Shown piece after piece: positions 11,077-22,284 of a DNA stretch of 64,000 nt (positions are counted from its first letter, which is position 1; every line of letters begins with the position of its first letter). The stretch comes from Gigaspora rosea (taxonomy: Eukaryota; Glomeromycota; Glomeromycetes; Diversisporales; Gigasporaceae), in contig QKWP01000492.1 of the NCBI GenBank assembly GCA_003550325.1, positions 178,322 to 242,321 on the forward strand, given 5' to 3'. The position numbers and the translations under genes were made by a program. The notes below the pieces were generated by a model, which saw only the letters and a program-made list of their open reading frames with translations, ran no database searches and was not told where the DNA came from.

Positions 11077-11880
11077 AGGGTACTGCTATTTACACCATGG
11101 TTTTTGCTATTTGCACCATGGATTTTGTGTAATAGTAGATCATCAATCAACCTTTTCTATTTGCACCCTGGTAATATATGTTGCACCAATAAAAACTCGC
11201 CTTTTTTTGTAGATTAATAGTTATTTCGCGCTGCTAATGTTGTGTAACATTACACAAATCTTGTTTTGGCAATCTAGTAGGCCTGCTAACCTAATTTTAT
11301 AATGCGGGCCAACCCTAACCCTAATTTCATAATTCGGGACAACCCTTACCCTAATTTTTTAATGCCTTAAAAAATTAGGGTAAGGGTTAGCCCGCATTAT
11401 GAAATTAGGGTTAGGGTTGGCCCGCATTATAAAATTATGTTAGCAGGCCTACTAGATTAAGTACCAAAATAAGACTTGTATAATATTACACAACATTAAT
11501 GGAGTGAATAACTGTTAATCTACAAAAAAAGGTGAGTTTTTATTGGTGCAAGATGAATATAGCCCAAGGTTACACAAATTTGCAAAAATCTGGCCCGCAT
11601 TATGTTAAGGCCTTAAAAAATTAGGGTAAGGGTTTGCCCGCATTATAAATTTAAGGTTAGGGTTGGTCCGCATTAGACTAGGCTTCCAAAAGAAGATTTG
11701 TGTAATGTTACATGACATTAACAGCGCCAATAGCTGTTAATCTACAAAAAAGGCGAGTTTTTATTGGTGCAACATATATTACCATGGTGCAAATAGAAAA
11801 GGTTGATTGATGATCTACTGTTACATGAATCCATAGTGCAAATACTGTAGCAAAAACTATGGTATAAATAGCAGTACCCT
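11077..11880. repeat. 800-bp palindromic element with TTAGGG-like runs
   Basis: The outer inverted ends are AGGGTACTGCTATTTACACC and its complement ending in AGCAGTACCCT. Inner modules CTATTTGCACC, TGTTGCACCAATAAAAACTC and TTGTGTAACATTACACAA mirror each other. The centre contains CCAACCCTAACCCTAA and TTAGGGTTAGGGTTGG, i.e. two telomere-type hexamers in inverted orientation. The right arm is present twice (the CTACAAAAAAAGGTGAG block at about 11520 and again at about 11740), so the element has one left arm and two tandem right arms. No coding capacity. Confidence 0.85.
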
Positions 11881-11920
11881 AAAAAAAATTCACCATATTA
11901 TCCCTTAGTTTGTACTACTT

Positions 11921-11940
11921 CGCAGGCAAATTTGCCTGTA
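11921..11940. repeat. Palindromic CGCAGGCAAATTTGCCTG motif, possible transposon end
   Basis: CGCAGGCAAATTTGCCTGTA is nearly self-complementary. A close relative lies at 17826-17848. The two bracket the transposase pseudogene at 12479-15820 and could be its terminal repeats, which is inference. Confidence 0.4.
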
Positions 11941-12478
11941 TAATTACTATAAGATATTTAAAAAAAAATTGGTATTATAATATTTAAAAACAAGAATTAT
12001 ATTTTTGAATTATTTAAATAAGACAAAAAGTTTATGTTACTTATAAGCTGAAAATATTAAATTTTAAAGAAATTTTTTAACCAAAAAAATATTTTACAAT
12101 ATCTTGGCAAATTCTTTAAATATTGGTTTTAAAAATATAGGTTCTAATACAATATTGTAGTTTATATAAAGGATGACAACTTTCATTATTGCACTTTATA
12201 TAATTTACTTGTAAAAATTAAGACTTGTATTAGAAGTGAAAATTTTTTTTATAGACGGGAATATATAAAATTTGAGAAAACCTAAAGAAAAAATTCTATA
12301 GTAAAAGTTCCAAAACAAAAACTTTAAACTTTTATTTCACCAAAGTTTTTTAATTGATAATCCGCCTTAATTTAGTAGGAAATGATCTGCATTAATTAAT
12401 AGAATTTAGCGGGTATTAAATTATAGAAAAAGCTTTAACTTGAAATGACAAAAAACTGACTACTAAAAACCTTTAAAA

Positions 12479-15400
12479 ATGAAACGAAAAAACAAATATT
12501 TAGTTACTTTACTCGACCAAGGTTGAATAGAACCGAACTTACACTTTGGACCATACGCGCGTGATTGGTGGATCCAACAGGCTCAAGATTCCAGCAATTT
12601 AATAACTATACCATATCGGCTTTATATGAGCATTGCTGTAGAGTTAAATCAAAGACAATTCATAATCTCTGTTATTAAATCTAAAACAAACTATTTTCAA
12701 CCTGGGTTTATTTGCAATAGTGGTGAATATAGCTCGTCAATTTTATCATCACCTTCTATGGCTATAAATTCAGTATATTCGTTGATTTTCAAAACTAATA
12801 CAGAATATTCTGGACCAGCCGTTATGGGGTTTGATAATATACATATTGTCAACAAAATATGCGAAAATATTCCTTATTTTCCAATTTTTTTAAAAATCGA
12901 TCCATATAATATTGTTATATCAAATTATAGTTCTTTACCAAATAAATTTACATCTTCATTATTAATAGCTAAAAATAGCCAAAGATGTCTTGTATTACAA
13001 CAAATTATAGACGATACATTCATTTTAGACTTTTACTCAAAAACTATGATAATCGCACATTATGAAGATGAAACAGCAGATGGCGTATAGAAAAAGACCA
13101 ATCTAAAGTTAAAACACAATGGAATTACTTTATTTGGATTTAATCATTCATTAATAACCAAAAAACTTAATGAATTGAATAACATATCTAATTATACTTG
13201 CAAACCATACGAATGACTTCCGGGTGTATTAGAACAAATTTATGATCACCATATTAGATCTTGAAAAATTGCGACTAGTAGTTTGCTAGATTGGGAAGAT
13301 GCTTTTTTTAAATTGGATACAACAAGAAAATAGCATAATCCAATTACCAAATGCTATAAATTCTATTTACTTACCAACTTATAAAATACAAGAAAAAGAA
13401 TATCGTGCATGGAAAGCTATGTTACATGCATGTGAATGTTACAACATAACACCATATTCTAAAGAAATATCTGAAATTGAATTTTGGAGTAGAGCTGAAA
13501 ATCCTTATATAGATAAAGCAAATTTAAAAAAACTATATGAAAGTGAAATACTTAGCATAAATTTTGTATCCTCACCTGTAATCGATAATAACTGTAAAGA
13601 GGGAAATGCTTTTTGGAATAGTTTTTATCAATCTTAACAAAAAAATAAACAAGGTGCTGAAGGCAAAATTCGGATTTTGTCGATTATTGCTGAAAATTTT
13701 TCATATACGAAGATTTGTAAAAAACTACAGGTATGAATTCTCTTTTTTCTCGATATATATAACTATTTTAACGAACTAAAATTTTGATAATAGGTTAGCC
13801 CAAATACTATTAGTCTTGCACATAAACATTCTAGACTATATGGTCCTGGCACTCAACCTCTTATCCAATCTAAAAGAACAAGTCAACGTATGTTAGAAAT
13901 TAAAGAAAAAGAATTTTTGTTATTTTTTCAGGATAATAACAACGTAGCACAGAGTTCTTATAAAGTTGATTCTAAGACAGGACAACCAATTGTATATCTT
14001 CAAGATCAAAAACAATCGTTATGGACAAAATTTGCAGAAACTTACCCAAATGGTATGAGTCAAACATCATTTATGGAACGACTAGCTGATTGTAGTCACA
14101 TACATTATAGAGAGGATCTTGGAGGCCTTTGTATTACATGCAATGAATATGGTTACGAAATTTTTAGAAATCTTTTAGCATTAGCCCGACAAATTTATAC
14201 CAATAAAGAACAATTAGTAAGTAATAATATGCGGGGTGAAACCGTGAAATAGTGAAACATGCTATGATCTTCACGTGAGGGTGAAATCTGCTTTTATATT
14301 ATATAAAATGCGGATTTTACCCTAACCCTATCTACAAAGCGGATTTCACTATTTTGTAACTTAAGTTTCATCCTGTTCTGTTATAATTTGATACAGATAT
14401 TTAATTTGACTTGCTAAAGTAAATATAGGTTGGAACCGGTTTTAAATATTCGAGTTTATTACTCGAATATTTAAAAACCGGTTCCAACCTCTAGTAATAT
14501 ATTATTTTATTTATATTATAATACTAACTTGAAATAACTTATTTTTAATTACAGGATCCATTAATTTTACGTATTGAAAGATTGCAACGACAGTTAAGAA
14601 AAAATTTCGAAAAAGAGTTGATTAACGAAGCAAACGGAATTCCATTGTATAATAAATGCATAAATCACTGTCTTCTGTATGCCTTTGGTGAATGTTCAAC
14701 ACAACATGAAAATAGATGCACCGAATGTGATGAATTTTTTGAATTTTTTGAGTTTTTTAAAACTATAATACCAAATGAACACTATGAAAAAGTGAACGAA
14801 ATGTATGAAAAATTGAAATATTTTCTTGCTCACCATGCCCATAAAGTATATCTTAACAACCAATTCAAAGCGATACTTTCCAGTCTTGCTTCTAATGGAG
14901 CTATATTAATTGCTGATTATAAGATGAGAATATTACCGAAATCAGCAAGAGAAACTAAGCAAGAGTTCTTTAGTAAACGAGGATGGACACTTTACATGAT
15001 ACTGGTTTTTACTTTAGAAGAAAATGGTCAAGAAATGAATGTTAGTGCCTATGATCATTGGTCGACTAATACGAAACAAGATGCTTGGTTTATTGCATCC
15101 TGTTTTGAAACAGTTTTTACTAACCTACCTAAGAAACCCGAATGGATAAAAATTATTTCTGACAACGGTCCACACTATCACAACAGTAAACTAATGATTA
15201 TTATAGCACATTGGAATAGCTGGTATAATATAGAAGTTCGCGGATGGCTTTTTTTAGAACCTGGTGAAGCTAAGACGACCGTTGACTCGCATCATGCAGC
15301 TGCAAGTATATAACATTTCTATAAAATTCTATTAATAACAAACTATTAACTTACTAATTATTATTTTAGATTGCACATACTATCAAGAGACATATTCATA

Positions 15401-15820
15401 TTGGTCTAAATATTTCTGAGGGATCTGATATTGCCAAAGCGAGTCAAAATCTTGCTGGAACATTTGTAGTGAACATTGAACCTAATAGAGAACCAAAAAA
15501 AAAGTTTTAGAATTAGAAGAATCAATAGATTCCAATAGTAATGAATATACAAAAAAAAAATACTAAAATCGCGTATTGGAACAATCAAAGGAATTTTCAA
15601 ATTTCATTGGTAGGAATGGCCTGTAGAAGGCGAATATGCCGAATATATTATAGCACGTTCGTTACCTCATTTTGGACAATCAACATTTTTAACCCCTGCT
15701 GCGTACTCTAAATTATGCAATAACGAAATTTCTCGGCCTACTCCAACTATATCTAAACATACGGAACCAACTTCAAAATGGATCATGCCTTTACCAATAA
15801 GAAATGGCTAGTTTTTTTTT
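12479..15820 (+). pseudogene. Multi-exon transposase pseudogene (HTH plus DDE-like)
   Basis: A reading can be followed from ATG at 12479 (MKRKNKYLVTLLDQG) to the gap. Introns: 13737-13794 (GTATGA...AATAG), 14217-14554 (GTAAGT...TACAG, branch TACTAAC at 14522) and 15302-15369 (GCAAGT...TTTAG, a GC-AG intron). All three are consistent with phase 0 and with continuous protein homology. Domains: unnamed N-terminal part with SGEYSSSI and YSGPAVMGFDN; HTH-like segment KICKKLQVSPNTISLAHKHS spanning intron 1; LYLQDQKQSLW-type region; Cys-x4-Cys...Cys-x2-Cys near 14660-14730; DDE-like part with ADYKMRILPKSARETKQEFF, SDNGPHYH and GEAKTTVDSHHA. Candidate acidic residues are the D of ADYK, the D of SDNG and the E/D of GEAKTTVD. 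Lesions: TGG-to-TGA or TAG at 12516, 13216 and near 13263 and 15610, stops at 13088 and 13635, and frameshifts in homopolymers at about 13310, 15496 and 15555. The 3' end runs into the gap. The family is repetitive in Rhizophagus as far as I recall. Confidence 0.75.
14428..14490. repeat. Hairpin inside intron 2 of the transposase pseudogene
   Basis: AGGTTGGAACCGGTTTTAAA with TATTCGAGT pairs almost perfectly with ACTCGAATATTTAAAAACCG plus GTTCCAACCT, leaving a 5-base loop. The unit sits within the 338-bp intron 14217-14554, which is much longer than the other introns of this gene. A foldback insertion is the likely reason. Confidence 0.85.
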
Positions 15821-15835
15821 TTTTTTTTTTTTTTT

Positions 15836-16663
15836 NNNNNNNNNNNNNNNNNNNNNNNNNNNNNNNNNNNNNNNNNNNNNNNNNNNNNNNNNNNNNNNNN
15901 NNNNNNNNNNNNNNNNNNNNNNNNNNNNNNNNNNNNNNNNNNNNNNNNNNNNNNNNNNNNNNNNNNNNNNNNNNNNNNNNNNNNNNNNNNNNNNNNNNNN
16001 NNNNNNNNNNNNNNNNNNNNNNNNNNNNNNNNNNNNNNNNNNNNNNNNNNNNNNNNNNNNNNNNNNNNNNNNNNNNNNNNNNNNNNNNNNNNNNNNNNNN
16101 NNNNNNNNNNNNNNNNNNNNNNNNNNNNNNNNNNNNNNNNNNNNNNNNNNNNNNNNNNNNNNNNNNNNNNNNNNNNNNNNNNNNNNNNNNNNNNNNNNNN
16201 NNNNNNNNNNNNNNNNNNNNNNNNNNNNNNNNNNNNNNNNNNNNNNNNNNNNNNNNNNNNNNNNNNNNNNNNNNNNNNNNNNNNNNNNNNNNNNNNNNNN
16301 NNNNNNNNNNNNNNNNNNNNNNNNNNNNNNNNNNNNNNNNNNNNNNNNNNNNNNNNNNNNNNNNNNNNNNNNNNNNNNNNNNNNNNNNNNNNNNNNNNNN
16401 NNNNNNNNNNNNNNNNNNNNNNNNNNNNNNNNNNNNNNNNNNNNNNNNNNNNNNNNNNNNNNNNNNNNNNNNNNNNNNNNNNNNNNNNNNNNNNNNNNNN
16501 NNNNNNNNNNNNNNNNNNNNNNNNNNNNNNNNNNNNNNNNNNNNNNNNNNNNNNNNNNNNNNNNNNNNNNNNNNNNNNNNNNNNNNNNNNNNNNNNNNNN
16601 NNNNNNNNNNNNNNNNNNNNNNNNNNNNNNNNNNNNNNNNNNNNNNNNNNNNNNNNNNNNNNN
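15836..16663. other. Assembly gap (828 N)
   Basis: Run of N preceded by a 25-base T run (15811-15835). The 3' end of the transposase pseudogene is hidden here. Open reading frames spanning the gap are artefacts. Confidence 1.
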
Positions 16664-17971
16664 GGCACTATCACAGAGATTGAATGAGAGCAAAAAAAAC
16701 TAATAATCAATAGTATGTTGATATTGATCATAAATAAAAAATAATATCACTTAATAAGTGATTAATTTCTATTAAAAATGGTATTTTTTTACCTTTTATT
16801 TATGTCTACTCTAATATAAAAACTATAACAAAGAAATCATTACAACGTCTAATTTTACATGACAAAATCATGGCCACGTAGTATATATATGCTTCTATTA
16901 ACCCTCTTAAACCAATTGTCAAAAAAGCAAAAATCGTGTTCACATATTCACAACAATAACCAAGTCAAAATAATCCGTTCAGATTATTCGTATTTGCAAA
17001 TTTTCAAATAATAACATTTTGATGCTTTATCCTTATTCGTACTTATATAATTCTGACAATAATTCTATACTAGTGTTCGTAGAAGTACAACCTTTTGCAT
17101 ATTAAACATCACTTAACTATCACCAATTATATCGATCTATTAAAGTCAATAAAAAATATTATGTAAAATGTAAAGTTTAGAAAGGTAAAACAGATGTACA
17201 TGTTATATATACTTACTAGAACACGAATAATAACTTGAAAAAATGCTTAGCTTCTGTTAAATTTTGCTCCTATTAATAGATGTCCTAGTACATTATAAAA
17301 AGCAACTAACTTTACTAAACTCGAGATCTTTGCTAGCACTTCGGATAATTATTTATATAGTTTCAAAAAGTTAGTTTGCTAGTAAAGATCCCATATGTTT
17401 GAAAAAAATATTACTCTGTATATTTCTAAATCTTTTAAAATGCACCATTTCTAGGGGGCGATGCTGCTTCATGTCAAAAATAAGTTTTACTATATACTAA
17501 TAAATAAGGCTTGTAATTTTAATTTTCGAATAAGTATTATCAGGTTGCTTTAAGAATTGTATTAATTTGGAAATCACATGTTTTGATATGCATGCTTTAC
17601 TTTAGGTAACAATTTGATATCTTTAATATTATTTATATTGATTAGCGTCACAAATTACTAATTGATCTACTATCCATTTTAGGCAGATTATCAATTAATA
17701 ATTTTAAAAAAAATTTATAATAAAGTTGATAAAACAGAACTAATATTATGATTTTTACTTAGAAAGTATATAGCTAAAATTAATATTTAAGGTTTTATTT
17801 AAAAATTTTAAAATTTTAAAATTTTCGCAGGCAAATATGCCTGCATAACAAATTAAGTGATTATTAATGAGCTTTTAGCATATTAATCAGTCACTAATTC
17901 AAGATATGTTGTTGCTGTATTCTATTTATGTTGTGTAGTAGTTTTATATAAACATTGGGTGTATTTCTATA
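16664..17971. other. Non-coding, AT-rich
   Basis: No gene supported. At 17311-17391 AGTTAGTTTGCTAGTAAAGAT is partly complementary to AACTTTACTAAACTCGAGATC. At 17826-17848 there is the CGCAGGCAAATATGCCTGC motif that is paired with 11921-11940. Confidence 0.4.
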
Positions 17972-18235
17972 TTTATAGAAGTTCTCAAGAATAGTTGAAA
18001 TCGTGAGTGTTAAAATTTGGCTTTATTGCTTAAATTTACTACATATGGTCAAACTTTTTTAACTGCAATTCGTAGGAGTCAAGCTTTTGATAGTTTGTAT
18101 TTAAACCATGTTTATAGAAGTTAGAACTAATTTCTCAAGTATAGTTGAAATCGTGAGTATTAAAATTTGTCTTTACTTAAATTTACTACATACATTAACT
18201 GCAATTCGTAGGAATTAAGCTGTTAATGGCTTACA
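17972..18235. repeat. Direct duplication of about 150 bp
   Basis: The block GAATAGTTGAAATCGTGAGT, followed by TTAAAATTTG, a Leu/Thr-rich AT stretch, then AACTGCAATTCGTAGGA, occurs at about 17989-18085 and again at about 18140-18220. The second copy carries small deletions. Confidence 0.8.
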
Positions 18236-18304
18236 TTTAGAAAAGCTGTATTTATAGGATCTAATATATATTTGAGTCAGAATTAAAGATTGTGTTTAAG
18301 AGGT

Positions 18305-18799
18305 ACATATGGGCTGATTTATGGAATTGCCATTAACTTATGATATACTAATCTATTTTTGAATAATTTTATCACCAAAATGTTGGTCTCGATGAGACAG
18401 TTCTAATGAATCCAAAATCATCAAAATCCAATCACAGGATCCCAAGATAATTAAGTTTTGTATAATTTTACTATTAACTTTTACTATGTAGACAATCAAT
18501 GTATGGATTGGTTTTACTATGTAGACAATCAACGTATGGATTGGTTTTACTATGTAGACAATCAACGTATGGATTGGGTTTTATATATGAAAACCAATCC
18601 ATACGTTGATTGTCTACATAGTAAAAGTTAATATAAAATTATACAAAATCTTAATTATCTTGGGATCCTGTAATTGGATTTTGATGATTTTGTATTCATT
18701 AGAACCATCTTATTGAGACCAACATTTTGGTAATAAAATTATTCAAAAATAGATTAGTATATCAAAAGTTATTGGCAATTCCATAAATCAGCCCATATG
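18305..18799. repeat. Palindromic element with three 33-bp direct repeats in one arm
   Basis: Outer arms: CATATGGGCTGATTTATGGA against TCCATAAATCAGCCCATATG. Middle arms carry CACCAAAATGTTGGTCTCGA and CAATCACAGGATCCCAAGAT, shared with the palindromes at 10506-10833 and 35640-36280. The left arm has three tandem copies of a 33-bp unit (TTTTACTATGTAGACAATCA plus ACGTATGGATTGG, 18479-18577). The right arm has one complementary copy (18593-18624). The apparent minus-strand reading frame here is only this repeat. Confidence 0.9.
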
Positions 18800-18804
18800 A
18801 TTAT

Positions 18805-18983
18805 AGGACCCCGAAATATACATAGATAGGTCAGGTATGAGTTTGCTTATTTTTGAGGGTTTTATGCAGATCTTTTCTATTTATAGTAATTTTTTTGCTT
18901 ATTTTTGAAGGTTTTCCACAGATCTTTCCTCTTTTAGTAACCCTATAATTAACCTGACCTATCTATGTATATTTCGGGGTCCT
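18805..18983. mobile_element. Small hAT-like MITE with AGGACCCCG termini
   Basis: Terminal inverted repeats of about 31 bp start AGGACCCCGAAATATACATA and end in the complement. Flanking 8-mers ATGATTAT and GGTATTAT agree at 6 of 8 positions, close to an 8-bp target duplication. Inside, TTGCTTATTTTTGA(A/G)GGTTTT occurs twice in tandem. The AGGACCCC(G) end resembles the larger element at 39889-41045. Confidence 0.75.
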
Positions 18984-19342
18984 GGTATTATATTTAAGAA
19001 CATTGGTCTGACTATATATTTACTTTAAAATAGCACACTATATTTATTCTATTTATTTATTATTTTTTAGAGTAATGCATCCTTAAATTTTATTTTAAAT
19101 ACAATCTATTGTTTAATACCGATCTCCTTCTTTTGCTACGGGCATCCCAATCATTTTTCATTTTAAATAATTTATATATAATAATTTATTTAAATAAATA
19201 TTGTAACAAAAAATAGAATATGGGCTTATTTAAATTTATCAGATTTTTGATGTATAGTCCTGACCAAAACAGTAAGCTTAAAGTTAGTAATGAGTGTTAT
19301 ATAAAATTAATTGGAAATGTCCACAGCAAAAAAAGGTGATAA
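18984..19342. other. Non-coding flank, partly duplicated at 19797-19930
   Basis: The segment around GGGCATCCCAATCATTTTTC (about 19140) has a diverged direct relative, GGTATCCCAATTATTTTTGG, at about 19817, so the MITE at 19343-19796 lies between related flanks. No gene. Confidence 0.45.
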
Positions 19343-19796
19343 GACTATATAAGGCATACAAAATAAATTTCTTGGTTTACATAATATAAAATAAAATTTT
19401 TGACCCGGCCACCCGGATTTTTTTTTGTTAAAAAAAATTATTTTTATATATCCAATTAATAAATTGTTGCATATTCTATGCCTAATGGAATTGTTATGTA
19501 AAACATTTCATTTGCGACCCGGTCCTACACCCAGAAATGAATAAAAACAAAAAAAATGCATCTCTAACACATTAAACCGGATTCTTCCAAATTTATTACA
19601 TGCAAATCGATATACAATACTGGATTTGGTTAAGGTTGATTTGGTACTATCATTGTACAACCCTACCAGAAGTCTAGACCTGCTGATCTCATTTCTATTG
19701 TTTAATTAAAAAAAAAAAATTTATAGTTTTCAATTTTTGGACCTGGCCGGGTTATGTAAACCAAGTAATTTATTTTGTATGGCCTAATATATAGTC
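19343..19796. mobile_element. MITE family A, complete copy (454 bp)
   Basis: Terminal inverted repeats of about 43 bp: GACTATATAAGGCATACAAA at the left and TTTGTATGGCCTAATATATA plus GTC at the right. The CCCGGCCACCCGG / CCTGGCCGGG blocks are also mirrored. The interior lacks coding capacity. A truncated copy lies at 214-466 in the opposite orientation. Confidence 0.85.
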
Positions 19797-20479
19797 CTAT
19801 CCCTTTTTTTGTTATTGGTATCCCAATTATTTTTGGTTTAAACATTATATGTAATAATTTACTAAAATTTTCAAATATGTTTGAATTAGAATTCTTTTAT
19901 ATAAATTAAATAAAACATTATATAATAATTGGTTTTTAGATTTATTTTTAAATTTTTTTTATAAAGAATCGATTTTTTAAAAAAAAAGTTTATTATAAAA
20001 TTATGAAATTACAGTATTATATGCTTTATCATTCAAGCATCTATTTTTATTTAAACCTTGCTATAGCAAACTTCTATAGCAAAATTTAAGATTGCATTAT
20101 CCAACCGAATAACTACTTTCAACAAATTCAAAATTCAAGATTGTCCATTCAAATTGCAATATGACTAGTTATTTCTGGTCCGCCCACCTAAACATAAATT
20201 AATTAAAATTAATGGTTTGGATTTACTGTTTTGTACTAAATTTAGTACATTTTGCAAAATGCATAAAAAATCCAAAAAATTAAAAAACTCAATTTTTTTT
20301 ATATACAAAAATCTGATAAATCTTCAGAAATTGTTTAGCAAAATTTTTTTTTATATTAATAATAAAATTATTAAGAAAAAAATTTTTTAATAACCTTAAT
20401 TTTTGTGTAACAATGCCCATACTAAGTTAAGTACATTTCCGTCTGTATTTTTATTATAAAATTACTAGTAATTTTCAAA
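19797..20479. other. Non-coding, AT-rich
   Basis: No gene. At 19990-20090, ATTACAGTATTATATGCTTT resembles a segment at about 52200 inside the nested hAT element. Confidence 0.4.
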
Positions 20480-20700
20480 TTGTGGCNTTGCTTTTTCATA
20501 CTTTGCCATTTGTGTTCTTGCTTTTTTGCGTTTGTGCTTTCTTGCTTTTTTGCGTTTGTGCTTTCTTGCTCTTTTGGTTTGTGCTTTCTTGCTCTTTTGC
20601 GTTCGTGCTTCTTTTTTTTTGCGTTCATGCTTTTTTTCTTTTTGCGTTCGTGCTTTCTTTCTTTTTGCGTTCATGCTTTCTTTCTTTTTGCGTTCGAATT
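20480..20700. repeat. Pyrimidine-rich minisatellite (TTTTTGCGTTCGTGCTTTCT type)
   Basis: About nine imperfect units of 20-25 bases, each with TTTTGCGTT(C/T)(G/A)TGCTT. The open frames on either strand are translations of this repeat and not genes. An ambiguous base is at 20487. Confidence 0.9.
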
Positions 20701-21180
20701 AGCGCACTAACTCTTTTTATTTCAGGTTTTTAGGTTTCTTTCCTGTTGCTCTCGGCGTGATTGAATATCTGGAGTCGACCCTCGGTACGCTTCCCGGTGT
20801 ACTCTTGGCGTTTTTTCCTACATGTATCCTTTTTTTTTGATATAATTAGCACACTAACTCTTTTTTTTTAGGTTTCTAGATTTCTTCTCCATTGCTTTTA
20901 GCGTTTGTGGTGGAATGGACTTTCGGTTTCGCTTCTTGATGTGTTCTTGGGTTTTTTTGGTTTTTTCTATAAATATTCTTTTTTTATTTTATTACCATAC
21001 TAACATCTTTTTTCATTTTCTTTTTAGGTTTCTTCCTCGTCGCTTTCGGCGTCTGTGGGGTGAATCTTTGGAATGGATCTTTGGTTCACTTCCCGGTGTA
21101 TTCTTGGCGTTTTTTCCCACTTGTATACTTTTTTTTTTGATATAAGTAGCGCACTAACTCTTTTTCATTCGTTGTTTTTC
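20700..21180. repeat. Tandem array of about 150-bp exon/intron-like units
   Basis: The motif CACTAACTCTTTTT...AG, i.e. branch point, polypyrimidine tract and AG, recurs at about 20702, 20849, 20995 (CATACTAACATC) and 21150. Each of the first three is followed by GGTTTCT..., an exon-like GC-richer block of about 70 bp with GGCGT...TGGA...CTTCCCG, then GTGTA(C/T)TCTTGGCGTTTTTT. The units are about 145-155 bp. Each has acceptor, block and donor in the right order, as if an exon with its flanking intron halves had been tandemly duplicated. Coding potential of the blocks is short and not conserved in frame. Confidence 0.75.
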
Positions 21181-21454
21181 GGTGAGTTCATCCAGTAGGT
21201 TCTTTGTCATCTTTTTGCGGGTTCCTTCGTCATCTTTTTACGAGTTCTTTCATCGTTTTTCAGTGGTTCTTCTAAGGCCTCTTCGTTGTTTTCGCCATCC
21301 TTGTCGCAGTGGATAGGCCAATTCTTCGCCGCCCTTGTTGCAGTGGATTTGGGAGGCTTTGTCACTTCATTACGCAATGATGTTCATTACACAATGATGT
21401 TCGTAAAACTTTTTTTTACACAAAGTTTTTTTTATGTTATAAGTGTTTATTTTA
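21181..21454. other. Short Ser/Phe-coding-like pyrimidine tract
   Basis: Imperfect repeats of CATCTTTTTGCGGGTTCCTT / CATCTTTTTACGAGTTCTTT (21208-21262), and TTGTCGCAGTGGAT / TTGTTGCAGTGGATT (about 21304-21350). No convincing gene. Confidence 0.4.
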
Positions 21455-21560
21455 AATAAAAAAATTGTATTTTTAATAATAAAAAATTGTATTTTTAATA
21501 ATAAAAAATTGCATTTTTAATAATAAAAAATTGTATTTTTAATAATAAAAAAATTGTATT
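21455..21560. repeat. AT minisatellite, 22-bp unit
   Basis: Five or so near-identical copies of AAAAAATTGTATTTTTAATAAT. Confidence 0.9.
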
Positions 21561-21692
21561 TTTAGTGAGATTTGATTGGATGATCCTGGGGGTGGCAAAA
21601 ATAATTTACCACCCGGAGTGGCACATAGATAACTCCTATATAAAAATACTATACATATATACTTACCAATAAATGATTTTTGATTTTGTTCA

Positions 21693-21812
21693 AGCAAAAA
21701 ATTTACCTTTACAAAAATCTTGAGGTCAAATAGAGTGAATGCTTTTCCAAATACACTCTTAGCTCTATTATTTTGAGCCCAAATTTTAAGCTGACAAAGT
21801 GCCAAATCAAGA
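21693..21812 (-). pseudogene. Exon-like fragment of an unknown gene
   Basis: The minus strand reads LALCQLKIWAQNNRAKSVFG and KAFTLFDLKIFVK, followed a little downstream by a GTAAGTATAT donor-like sequence (rc of about 21655-21665). Composition and predicted helix look protein-like, but no start, neighbouring exon or family is recognised. It may be one exon of a decayed gene or chance. Confidence 0.25.
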
Positions 21813-21829
21813 TTTTCTGGAAAAAATGA

Positions 21830-22284
21830 ACTTCAGTTATGTAAGTTTTATATGACCGAAGTTCTATTTTTTCTTGGTTTCACTTATATATTTATCTTAT
21901 CTTTGTGCTCATTTTTCTATAATTATATTTGGCTGTTTCTGCTTGCTCGGGTGTTGGTGTGCTTGGTCTGCTTGGATCAAATATCAAAAGGAAAAAGAGA
22001 AACCACCATGCGAGTGCTTATATTGTACACACGGAATATAATTGTATATAGATATATGATTCAATTTTTAATATTAAAGAAAAACAGTTTAAAATTTTTA
22101 AATCCTTTATCAGTAACTTACATATATTTCAAGTTTTGAAAAAAAAAATCTTGGCAAGTAGGTTATTTAAAAAAAAAGTTTCGTTATATAAAACTTTGAT
22201 TGATTGAAGCAATATATATAAAAATTATATGATATACATATGAATGATGGATTTTGTGCTACTAATTAACTGGTGTAACTATAA
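21830..22284. other. Non-coding, AT-rich
   Basis: The frame at 21852-22139 on plus is hydrophobic because the DNA is T-rich. No domain or codon signal supports it. Confidence 0.4.

Noticed and set aside
15778..16731. Four long reading frames across the N run
   Set aside because: They consist of undetermined residues between a T run and a few codons; they are artefacts of the gap.
18479..18624. CRISPR-like array of 33-bp repeats
   Set aside because: The repeats are directly adjacent without spacers, the locus is eukaryotic and the units belong to one arm of a palindrome.
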